This document shows positions 1-5,506 of a DNA stretch of 5,506 nt, piece by piece. Every line of letters starts with the position of its first letter. Positions within the stretch are counted from its first letter, which is position 1. Below the pieces are notes generated by a model. The model was not told where the DNA came from. It did no database searches and saw only the letters and a program-made list of their open reading frames with translations. This DNA is from Pontiella sp. (lineage in GTDB: Bacteria; Verrucomicrobiota; Kiritimatiellia; Kiritimatiellales; Pontiellaceae): assembly GCA_029935255.1 (NCBI GenBank), contig JAOZKS010000189.1, positions 1-5,506 on the forward strand, written 5' to 3'. Position numbers and translations under genes: made by a program.

Positions 1-1
1 T

Positions 2-1372
2 GGAGTGGAGAGAACCGTGGGAAGCCTGAGCGGAATCGGAGGAATTCAAGTTGCTTCCAACCAAACCATAACGATTACCGAAACTTCTATGGGCGGAAAC
101 GGTAGCGTAGGGTCACTTCTTGCCAACGGCTCCAGTGAAGGAAACCTTCAGCTGGGTTCCGGAACACATACGTTTGATCTTATCCCCGGCACGACCTCCT
201 CGGATCTAATTTCGATGGGCAGCGGCAGCCTGACCTTTGGCGGAGACCTTATTGTCCAGGCCACCACGGCAACCGAATTGTCGCTGGGCGACAAATTCCA
301 ACTGTTCGAGGCCGGCACATACAACGGAGCTTTCAACAGCGAGATCCTGCCGACCAACAACCTGCCCGCCGGCGCGGTCTTCTTTAATGATCTGGCGACG
401 GATGGCACCATTTCAGTCGGCACCACCGGAATAAAATATTCGATCATTCGTTTCGATGAATTCAGCGGCATCAGCACCTGGGCTACGGGCGGCACCTCGG
501 CGTCCGGTTCCATCACGAACAGCGATGAAACCATCTTTACCCTGACCGCCTCCGTCCAGAACCCGTCAGGCGATACCCTGACGATGAACTCACCGTATTT
601 ACAGGGAATTGACAGCACAGTCTCTGGAAACGATGTCTCCTACCGCTTCGACTCCGGCGATATTGGAGACACGAGCGATGATGAACAGGTTCAGTTCACG
701 CTATCCGTGAATGGAACCCCTGTTGACAACCTTGAGTTCAGCGCTATTAAAACCGTATTCATGGCCACAGACAACCCCATGGAAGTGATGGATCGTAACA
801 GCACATCCGTCATGCTCCATTCAAATGTTACCACGATCACCGAAAGTGATCTTCCCGGCCTCGAGGTGCTTACCAAAGACAATGTCGGTAATTGGTCGCT
901 GGACTTGATCGCCAGAGAGCGCTTGGGTGGAGTTCAGGCGCAATGGTCGATCGACTACGTGGAGTTCATCGCTAAATACCAGGTTGCGAGCTCGTTCCAG
1001 ATATGGTCCGACAGCTACGAGCTGGAAGAAGGCCCCGATGGCGACGACGACAAGGATGGTATGAGCAACCTGTACGAGTATGGCCTAAACGGCGATCCGA
1101 CCAACTCCGCCATCCGGGGTGATTTTGAATCCGGAGCTTCGGAAGACGGCTCAGACTTCCTCTACATCTATGCCCGACGGACTGCGGCGAATAGCGGAAT
1201 CAGCTACTCCCTGGCAACCAGTGAGGATCTGGTCTACGACAATGCATGGACCAACAACGATACCGTCGTTGACGGAATCGGGCCGGAAGCCGATGGCTTC
1301 GACACCGTCACCAACAGCACCCCCACAGATGCAGCCGCAAAGTTCATCCAGCTCTTCATTGAAGAGAACTAA
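2..1372 (+). CDS. C-terminal part of a large secreted/surface β-strand-rich protein (autotransporter-repeat-like) with a Ca-binding motif; 5' end outside window
   Basis: The frame is open to the left edge, so the GTG at 5 is probably an internal Val rather than the start; residues below are counted from it. Residues 1-140 are rich in Gly, Ser, Thr and Asn with alternating β-strand patterning. They end in GDKFQLFEAG and then DLATDGTISVG, which resembles the end of autotransporter-associated β-strand repeat regions in Verrucomicrobiota-type proteins. Residues 145-330 look like one or two β-sandwich domains I cannot name. Residues 345-355 (DGDDDKDGMSN) form an Asp-rich loop like thrombospondin type-3 or dockerin/EF-hand Ca sites. 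Residues 384-455 are a tail with YARRTAANSGISYSLATSED and FIQLFIEEN at the end. No β-barrel, PEP-CTERM, LPXTG or transmembrane segment is visible at the C terminus. The gene is followed by its own terminator, so it is probably transcribed separately from the sulfatases. The exact role (adhesion, glycan binding or a structural surface protein) is unknown. Confidence 0.8.
   Translation, partial: GVERTVGSLSGIGGIQVASNQTITITETSMGGNGSVGSLLANGSSEGNLQLGSGTHTFDLIPGTTSSDLISMGSGSLTFGGDLIVQATTATELSLGDKFQLFEAGTYNGAFNSEILPTNNLPAGAVFFNDLATDGTISVGTTGIKYSIIRFDEFSGISTWATGGTSASGSITNSDETIFTLTASVQNPSGDTLTMNSPYLQGIDSTVSGNDVSYRFDSGDIGDTSDDEQVQFTLSVNGTPVDNLEFSAIKTVFMATDNPMEVMDRNSTSVMLHSNVTTITESDLPGLEVLTKDNVGNWSLDLIARERLGGVQAQWSIDYVEFIAKYQVASSFQIWSDSYELEEGPDGDDDKDGMSNLYEYGLNGDPTNSAIRGDFESGASEDGSDFLYIYARRTAANSGISYSLATSEDLVYDNAWTNNDTVVDGIGPEADGFDTVTNSTPTDAAAKFIQLFIEEN
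1037..1078 (+). other. Calcium-binding Asp-rich loop (TSP type-3/dockerin-like) in the surface protein
   Basis: The encoded stretch DGDDDKDGMSNLYEY has the D-x-D-x-D-x-DG spacing of EF-hand-like calcium loops, followed by an N-x-x-E-Y segment. Such motifs commonly act as rigid, calcium-stabilised spacers just before the last domain of secreted bacterial proteins. Here it separates the β-sandwich region from the C-terminal tail. Calcium binding is inferred from the motif only. Confidence 0.6.
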
Positions 1373-1395
1373 AGTCTTCCACCCTCTGGAAGCCG

Positions 1396-1427
1396 AAGCC
1401 CCTCGCACCAGCGAGGGGCTTTTCTTT
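1396..1427 (+). terminator. Strong intrinsic terminator of the surface-protein gene
   Basis: A perfect 11-bp stem (AAGCCCCTCGC at 1396-1406, GCGAGGGGCTT at 1411-1421) closes a 4-base ACCA loop and runs into a T-rich tract (TTTCTTTT to 1427). It begins 23 bases after the stop codon at 1370-1372, as expected for a rho-independent terminator. It insulates the upstream gene from the sulfatase operon. Confidence 0.93.
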
Positions 1428-1563
1428 TAGGTTAATACACAACCCCATAAACCTAAAAACGGAGATGATCTAACCGCATGTCCATTAGCCTATCGTGGGG
1501 AAATAGAGGCCTAGAAATGGTAGAAAAGTACAGAATAACACACAAGAACACCCCCATCCTTTA

Positions 1564-1617
1564 TTTTATATGTTACATCTATACTGACGGCCGTGTAAAC
1601 AGATGTAACACATAAGA
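1564..1617. repeat. Inverted repeat, candidate operator upstream of the sulfatase genes
   Basis: TGTTACATCT (1571-1580) is repeated exactly in inverse as AGATGTAACA (1601-1610), with 20 bases between. Outside one A/C mismatch the pairing continues for six more positions (1564-1569 with 1612-1617, one of them G-T). The arm centres are 30 bp apart, close to three helical turns, which suits a protein dimer or two dimers on one DNA face. The spacer contains the palindrome ACGGCCGT (1587-1594) and a -10-like hexamer. It could act as a DNA operator or as an RNA hairpin; no regulator can be named from sequence. Confidence 0.5.
1580..1585 (+). promoter_or_regulatory. Candidate -10 box (TATACT) inside the inverted repeat
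   Basis: TATACT matches five of six positions of the sigma-70 -10 consensus and would place a transcript start near 1592, about 270 bases before the first sulfatase. No good -35 lies 16-18 bases upstream (that stretch reads roughly TCCTTT), so if real the promoter would probably need an activator. That would fit its position between the arms of the inverted repeat. Other start sites cannot be excluded. Confidence 0.25.
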
Positions 1618-1822
1618 AATAGGAACCGTGCTTTGCTGGACCTTCAGAGTGCACGGAAATGTGTAAACCTAAGCAGGAAAATGGGCGCACTGAAACCGCC
1701 CCTTCAATAAAGAGGAGTCGCATGTGACTTGAGCTGGATTCGGATGCGGCAGCCTCCGCCGCTTCATGATCTAGAAAATAGTTTTGTTTTCAACGAAGAC
1801 CGCCTTGTGCGGTCTTTTTTTT
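1592..1822 (+). ncRNA. Possible structured leader or small RNA ending at an orphan terminator
   Basis: This is an inferred unit. It would run from the candidate start near 1592 to the intrinsic terminator at 1796-1822, and no protein gene lies between. Possible structure includes TTCA-GA-GTGC (1643-1652) pairing with GCACTGAA (1687-1694), the same TGAA pairing instead with TTCA (1703-1706), and a GCGGC/GCCGC hairpin (1746-1762). GCGG at 1746-1749 could alternatively pair with CCGC at 1800-1803 and so disrupt the terminator. No known riboswitch or RNA family is recognised. It may equally be an untranslated leader. Confidence 0.22.
1796..1822 (+). terminator. Orphan intrinsic terminator just upstream of the first sulfatase
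   Basis: A perfect 8-bp stem (AAGACCGC at 1796-1803, GCGGTCTT at 1809-1816) with loop CTTGT is followed by an unbroken run of eight T (1815-1822). It points in the same direction as the sulfatase gene and ends 39 bases before its ATG. The gene upstream already has its own terminator at 1396-1427. This one therefore terminates either a small RNA or the leader of the sulfatase transcript. Confidence 0.88.
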
Positions 1823-1850
1823 ATCCCTATAGTTCGCCCATAAGTTGATC

Positions 1851-1855
1851 AGGAG
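1851..1855 (+). promoter_or_regulatory. Shine-Dalgarno of the first sulfatase
   Basis: AGGAG lies six bases before the ATG at 1862. It fixes this start, which is directly followed by a signal peptide. It lies downstream of the orphan terminator, so translation depends on read-through or on a start site between 1822 and 1850. A weak TATAGT at 1828-1833 is the only -10-like candidate there. Confidence 0.85.
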
Positions 1856-1861
1856 AAACCG

Positions 1862-3445
1862 ATGAAAAAAATTCTTTCAATTGTAACCGCTATCAATATT
1901 ACAACTTCGGCATTCGCAGGTGCCGCACCCATCAAGCGCCCGCCGAACATTCTATTCCTCTTCTCCGATGACCACAGCACCCAGGCCATCGGGGCCTACG
2001 GCTCAAAGATTAACTCCACGCCGAATATCGACCGCATGGCCGAAGAAGGCGTGATCTTCCGCGAAAGCTTTTGCGGCAACTCCATCTGCCAGCCGAGCCG
2101 AGCCTCGGTGCTGACCGGCAAGCACAGCCACCTCAACGGGGTCACCTACAACGGCGCAAAATGGAATGGCCAACAGACCATCTTCCCGCGCCTGCTCAAA
2201 CAGCAGGCGGGCTATCAAACGGCCCTCATCGGAAAGTGGCACATGCACCCCGATCCCTCCGACGAATTCGACTTCTGGAAAGTGCTCGCCAGCTCCGGCG
2301 GACAGGGCGACTACTACAACCCCGACTTCAACACCCAGACCGGTCCCGAACGCATCCACGGCTACTCCACCGACGTCATCACCGATCAATCCATCCAGTG
2401 GCTCGAAAAAGAGTGGAACAAGGAAAATCCATTCCTGCTGATGTGCCAATTCAAATCGCCGCACGTTCCTCAGTTGCCCCCCGTCCGCAACGCCAAAATG
2501 TTTACAGGCAAAACCATTCCCGAACCCGCCACACTTTTCGACAACTACCAAAACCGCCAACCCTACCTTTCCAAGCATTGGATGGGACTCGACATCGCGA
2601 AACTTGGAGCCATTCCCCCGAAAGGCACCGACTATGAACCCGATCGCGAGCACACCAAGGCACTCAAACGCATGACACCCGAACAACGCGAGGCCTGGCA
2701 TGCCGCTTTCGACGAATGGAGCCAGGCGTACTACGACTTCATGGATAGCGAGGCCGCCAAGGACCCGGTTAAACTTCAGAAATTCAAATACCAACGCTTC
2801 ATTAAAAACTATCTCCGTTGCATCGCGGCGGTCGACGAAAACATTGGCCGCCTGCTCCAATGGCTGGAAGAAAATGAGCTCGAAAACGACACCATCGTCA
2901 TTTACAGCTCCGACCAAAGCTACTATCTCGGCGACCACGGCATGGCCGAAAAACGCTGGGCCTACGAAGAATCGCTACGCATGCCGCTGATCATCCGCTG
3001 GCCGGGCCACATCAAACCGGGCACCCGAATCGACGCGCTCGTGCAGAACATCGACTATGCCCCCACCCTGCTCGAAGCCGCCCACGTGCCGGTTCCTGAG
3101 GAGATGCAGGGCACCTCCCTGCTACCGCTCCTTTCCGGCAAAGACGTAGAGTGGCGCAATGCCATCTACTATCATTACTTCACCAACGGCGAACACAACG
3201 TACCCCGCCACGATGCAGTCCGTACCGATCGCTACAAACTCATCAACTACTACACCGACGGCACCTACGAACTCTTCGACCTCAAACAAGACCCCAACGA
3301 GCTGATGAACCTCTACGACGATCCCGAGTCCCGCCCGATCGTCGAGCGCATGCACCGCGAGCTCGAACGCCAGCGGAAGGAATACGAGGTTCCCGATGCT
3401 GTATTCGAAGCCCCCTACATCCACAAAGGAAAAATCGCCCGATGA
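1862..3445 (+). CDS. Sec-exported S1-family sulfatase (formylglycine type, arylsulfatase A-like)
   Basis: The 527-residue protein should hydrolyse sulfate esters, probably on a sulfated glycan, outside the cytoplasm. Residues 1-19 form a Sec signal peptide (MKK, a hydrophobic stretch, then AFA before the likely cleavage site). The alkaline-phosphatase-superfamily core follows. Metal ligands are D36 and D37 in SDDH. C76 in CQPSRASVLTGK is the residue converted to formylglycine, with R80 and K87 beside it. Other active-site residues are K125 and H127 (GKWHM), H201 (SPHVP), D351-Q352 (SSDQ) and K364 (EKRW). A C-terminal subdomain covers about 430-505 (VRTDRYKLINYY, then YELFDLKQDPNELMNLYDDP). 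The SDQ...KRW...YEES signature recalls SulfAtlas groups such as S1_8/S1_11 (glycosaminoglycan-type sulfatases), but the subfamily and substrate are inference. Length is normal. Its stop overlaps the next start by ATGA, so the two are probably translated in a coupled way. Confidence 0.95.
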   Translation: MKKILSIVTAINITTSAFAGAAPIKRPPNILFLFSDDHSTQAIGAYGSKINSTPNIDRMAEEGVIFRESFCGNSICQPSRASVLTGKHSHLNGVTYNGAKWNGQQTIFPRLLKQQAGYQTALIGKWHMHPDPSDEFDFWKVLASSGGQGDYYNPDFNTQTGPERIHGYSTDVITDQSIQWLEKEWNKENPFLLMCQFKSPHVPQLPPVRNAKMFTGKTIPEPATLFDNYQNRQPYLSKHWMGLDIAKLGAIPPKGTDYEPDREHTKALKRMTPEQREAWHAAFDEWSQAYYDFMDSEAAKDPVKLQKFKYQRFIKNYLRCIAAVDENIGRLLQWLEENELENDTIVIYSSDQSYYLGDHGMAEKRWAYEESLRMPLIIRWPGHIKPGTRIDALVQNIDYAPTLLEAAHVPVPEEMQGTSLLPLLSGKDVEWRNAIYYHYFTNGEHNVPRHDAVRTDRYKLINYYTDGTYELFDLKQDPNELMNLYDDPESRPIVERMHRELERQRKEYEVPDAVFEAPYIHKGKIAR

Positions 3446-4761
3446 AACGTAGAAACTTTATTCAGGTCGGCGCAACCCCCATAGGGCTAGCTGTTTCCGG
3501 TTTTGCCAAAACAAGCCGCAAACCCAACATCGTCATGATCGTGGCCGACGACCTCGGCTACGGCGAACCCGGCTACATGGGTAGCACCGATCACCCCACG
3601 CCGAATATTGACTCGATCGCCAGAAACGGCATCGCCCTGACCTGCGGCTATGTATCCGCCCCGGTCTGCGGACCGTCCCGCGCGGGCTACCACACCGGAT
3701 GCTACCAGCAACGCTTCGGCCACGAAGGCAACGTCGGCGGAGTCGGCGACCAAAACGGCACGCCCACGAATATCCTGATGATTGGCGAATACCTCCAGAG
3801 TCAGGGATATGCCACTGGGCTCGTCGGAAAATATCACGACGGGAAACACCAGAAATTCTGGCCGCACAACCGCGGGTTCGATGAGTTTTTTGGATTCAAC
3901 AACGGCGCCATGGCCTATCGCATCAAGGACAATACCGAAAAGATTTTCCGCAATGCAACCCCGGTGGAATCCGAACCGGAATACCTAACCGATGCCTTCG
4001 GACGCGAGGCCGTTGCCTTTATCGAGCAGCATAAAAACGAGCCCTTTTTCCTGGAACTCGCCTTCAACTCCGTACATGCCCCGATGACCGCCAAGGACGA
4101 TGATTTGGAGAAATTCAACCATCTGGATGAAAAGCGCCGAAAGCTCGTCGCCATGGGCCACTGCATGGACGTCAACATAGGCAAGGTGCTCGATACCCTG
4201 CGCAAGCACAGACTTGAAGAGGATACCTTGATCGTCTTTTTCAGCGACAACGGCGGAAAACTTGAACACACCGGCAACAACGGCATGTTGCGCGGCACAA
4301 AAGGGGACACCTATGAAGGCGGCATACGCATCCCGTTTTGCGTCCAGTGGAAAAGCCGGATTCCTGCGGGGCAAACCTGCGATGTTCCGGTGATTTCCTT
4401 GGATCTCTTTCCCTCCTTCGTCCATGCAACGGGCGGGAAGGTTGATCCAAAATGGGAGCTCGACGGAAAAAACATTCTCCCACTGCTCGAAGGAAAAACC
4501 CGGCAACCGCCGCATGACACCCTCTTCTGGCGCTATTCCGACCGATGGGCCATCCGCCACAATAATTGGAAGCTCGTACGCAGCGGAGCGAAGGGAGATT
4601 TGGGGCTTTTTGACCTCGAAGCCGACCCCTACGAAAAAAACAACCTCGCCGAAAAATATCCCGAACGCACCCGCGACCTCCGCAAGAAATGGGATTCCAT
4701 GAGCATGGAAATCGGCCCTCCGGCTTGGGGACGCTTCGAAGGAAAGACCGACCGGGTCTAA
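3442..4761 (+). CDS. Tat-exported S1-family sulfatase, different branch from the upstream one
   Basis: The start is ATG 3442, overlapping the previous stop (3443-3445). An AGGA lies at 3427-3430, 11 bases upstream, and this start gives a proper signal peptide; the frame is open further upstream only because it crosses the preceding gene. The protein has 439 residues. Residues 1-22 start KRRNFI, matching the twin-arginine motif, then a weakly hydrophobic stretch to about A22. Metal ligands are D36-D37 (ADDLGYGE). C76 in CGPSR is the formylglycine residue, with R80. Then come K130 and H132 (GKYHDG), H212 (SVHAPM), D269-N270 (SDNGG) and K287 (RGTKGDTYEGG). QQRFGHEGN and RGFDEFFGF are typical of glycan sulfatases of the S1_16/S1_19 sort, though I cannot settle the subfamily. 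Oddly, the basic residue usually ending the signature (TGR or TGK) is Cys87. The likely job is desulfation of a second position on the same glycan. Confidence 0.95.
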   Translation: MKRRNFIQVGATPIGLAVSGFAKTSRKPNIVMIVADDLGYGEPGYMGSTDHPTPNIDSIARNGIALTCGYVSAPVCGPSRAGYHTGCYQQRFGHEGNVGGVGDQNGTPTNILMIGEYLQSQGYATGLVGKYHDGKHQKFWPHNRGFDEFFGFNNGAMAYRIKDNTEKIFRNATPVESEPEYLTDAFGREAVAFIEQHKNEPFFLELAFNSVHAPMTAKDDDLEKFNHLDEKRRKLVAMGHCMDVNIGKVLDTLRKHRLEEDTLIVFFSDNGGKLEHTGNNGMLRGTKGDTYEGGIRIPFCVQWKSRIPAGQTCDVPVISLDLFPSFVHATGGKVDPKWELDGKNILPLLEGKTRQPPHDTLFWRYSDRWAIRHNNWKLVRSGAKGDLGLFDLEADPYEKNNLAEKYPERTRDLRKKWDSMSMEIGPPAWGRFEGKTDRV

Positions 4762-4785
4762 CGCCATACCCGATCGGAATAAGCA

Positions 4786-5506
4786 ATGGGAAAGCATTCT
4801 CCAAAAAGCAAGGTACTGGAAAAGGGATTATGGGCGCTTGCGCTGCCCATGCTTTTCGAGCAGCTGGTCGTCTTTTCGCTGCCGATGGCCGACACGCTGT
4901 TTCTCAGCAAGATTTCGGATAACTCGGCGGCGGCGGTCGGTGCAGTGCTCCCGGTGGTCTTCATGTGCAGTGTCATGCTCAGCATGCTGAGCGTCGGCGG
5001 TGCCAGCGTGGCCGGCCAATATATCGGTGCGGGATGGTATAAGCGCGGCAATGCCGCACTGATCGTACTGGCGCTGATCACCGCGGCGGTCGCCCTGCTG
5101 GAAATGCTGGGCATCTATATGCTGGGCCCGACGATCACCACACTCATGGGCCTGCCACCGGAAATCAAGGCCGAGGCGGATTCGTACCTGTCGGTTATCG
5201 CCTTTCTCATGCTGACCCTTGGCGGGCGGCGCGTCTACTCCACCCTCATCAATGTTTACGGCCACCCGAAATGGAATCTGTATTCGAGTATCCTGATGAC
5301 CCTCTTGAACATGGGTCTCAACGCGCTGGTGGTGTTTGTGTTCGACGGCGGCATCCGCGGGATTGCCTTTGCCAGCGTAACTTCCGCCGGCATCGCGTTC
5401 CTGTTCCAGCTCGCCGCCGCGCATGGATGGCTCAAGATCCGCCTTCCAATCCGCTATGCCCTGAAACGCTTCGGGACGCTCGCACGCTCCATCTGGCGCA
5501 TCAGCT
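4786..5506 (+). CDS. MATE-family efflux transporter, N-terminal half (3' end outside window)
   Basis: An open frame from ATG 4786 runs 240 codons to the window edge without a stop. A weak GGAA (4776-4779) lies six bases before the ATG. The protein begins MGKHSPKSKVLEKG and then ALALPMLFEQLVVFSLPMAD, with AAVGAVLPVV, SVGGASVAGQYIGAG and NVYGHPKWNLYSSI further on, the usual N-lobe pattern of MATE (NorM/DinF-type) cation/drug antiporters. About six membrane segments are visible, near residues 14-36, 50-72, 90-113, 135-157, 165-187 and 190-212. Full-length relatives have about 12 segments and 450 residues, so roughly half is present. It acts in the inner membrane, exporting a substrate in exchange for Na+ or H+. 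It follows the second sulfatase by 24 bases with no terminator between, suggesting co-transcription; the substrate is unknown. Confidence 0.92.
   Translation, partial: MGKHSPKSKVLEKGLWALALPMLFEQLVVFSLPMADTLFLSKISDNSAAAVGAVLPVVFMCSVMLSMLSVGGASVAGQYIGAGWYKRGNAALIVLALITAAVALLEMLGIYMLGPTITTLMGLPPEIKAEADSYLSVIAFLMLTLGGRRVYSTLINVYGHPKWNLYSSILMTLLNMGLNALVVFVFDGGIRGIAFASVTSAGIAFLFQLAAAHGWLKIRLPIRYALKRFGTLARSIWRIS

Larger units (their letters stand above)
1428..1861. other. Long non-coding gap upstream of the sulfatase operon
   Basis: No frame here has both a convincing start and protein-like composition; the longest open stretch is on the minus strand (1511-1723) and looks spurious. The region is more AT-rich than its flanks. 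It contains an inverted repeat at 1571-1610, GTGTAAAC at 1593-1600 and 1661-1668, TAAACCTAA at 1448-1456 and 1664-1672, a Shine-Dalgarno followed by ATG-TGA at 1711-1727, a short hairpin at 1746-1762 (GCGGC/GCCGC) and an intrinsic terminator at 1796-1822. I see nothing recognisable in 1430-1560. Confidence 0.7.

Noticed and set aside
1511..1723. Minus-strand 70-codon frame in the gap
   Set aside because: No recognisable domain and Cys/Val-rich odd composition. It spans the inverted repeat and repeated octamers, which look regulatory.
1744..1848. Plus-strand 34-codon frame starting ATG CGG CAG
   Set aside because: It reads straight through the intrinsic terminator, has a poor ribosome site and a composition set by the hairpins, so it is not a credible leader peptide.
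1428..1861. Mobile element, CRISPR array or tRNA in the gap
   Set aside because: No regularly spaced repeats, no terminal inverted repeats with target duplications, and no cloverleaf or T-loop sequence could be found by eye.
2003..2938. Long open frame of 311 codons on the minus strand
   Set aside because: It lies wholly antisense to the first sulfatase, whose frame carries all catalytic motifs. Its composition (long Val/Gly/Phe runs) is that of a codon-bias shadow.
3151..3441. N-terminal extension of the second sulfatase frame by 97 codons
   Set aside because: The extra residues are Arg/Pro/Gln-rich translation of the first sulfatase in another frame. The ATG at 3442 gives a proper signal peptide and an ATGA overlap.
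4828..5424. Minus-strand 198-codon frame
   Set aside because: It is antisense to the MATE gene, whose plus-strand frame shows membrane segments and family motifs. The minus product is His/Asp/Gln/Arg-rich, a typical shadow of a membrane protein.

Overview
The window looks like a piece of a PVC-group chromosome, most likely Kiritimatiellota (Pontiella-like) or a close Verrucomicrobiota/Planctomycetota relative. The grounds are a β-strand-rich surface protein with a Ca-binding motif and a C-terminal tail of a type I associate with that group, followed by two exported S1-family sulfatases in tandem. This placement rests on protein style and gene content. No marker gene is present.

Layout, all on the + strand: (1) 2-1372, the C-terminal 456 codons of a large secreted or surface protein whose start lies outside the window, closed by a strong intrinsic terminator at 1396-1427. 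(2) 1373-1861, a 489-base gap with no convincing gene. It holds a perfect 10-bp inverted repeat (1571-1580 / 1601-1610) around a -10-like hexamer, a repeated GTGTAAAC octamer, a Shine-Dalgarno followed directly by ATG-TGA, and a second intrinsic terminator (1796-1822) with no gene in front of it. That terminator ends only 39 bases before the first sulfatase, so the gap may contain a regulated leader (attenuator) or a small RNA. (3) 1862-3445, a Sec-exported sulfatase. (4) 3442-4761, a second sulfatase with a Tat-type signal, overlapping the first by ATGA. (5) 4786-5506, the N-terminal half of a MATE-family multidrug/toxin efflux transporter, running off the right edge.

Genes 3-5 are spaced 4 bases overlapping and 24 bases apart with no terminator between them, so they probably form one operon. 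The two sulfatases belong to clearly different branches of the S1 family. They would remove sulfate esters from different positions of a sulfated glycan outside the cytoplasm, as in the large sulfatase repertoires of marine polysaccharide degraders. The role of the MATE exporter in this setting is not evident. The sulfatase-maturing enzyme (anSME or FGE) and the glycoside hydrolases needed for a full pathway are not in the window. I see no clearly novel defence or mobile system. The most unusual parts are the regulatory-looking gap and the non-canonical active-site signature of the second sulfatase.
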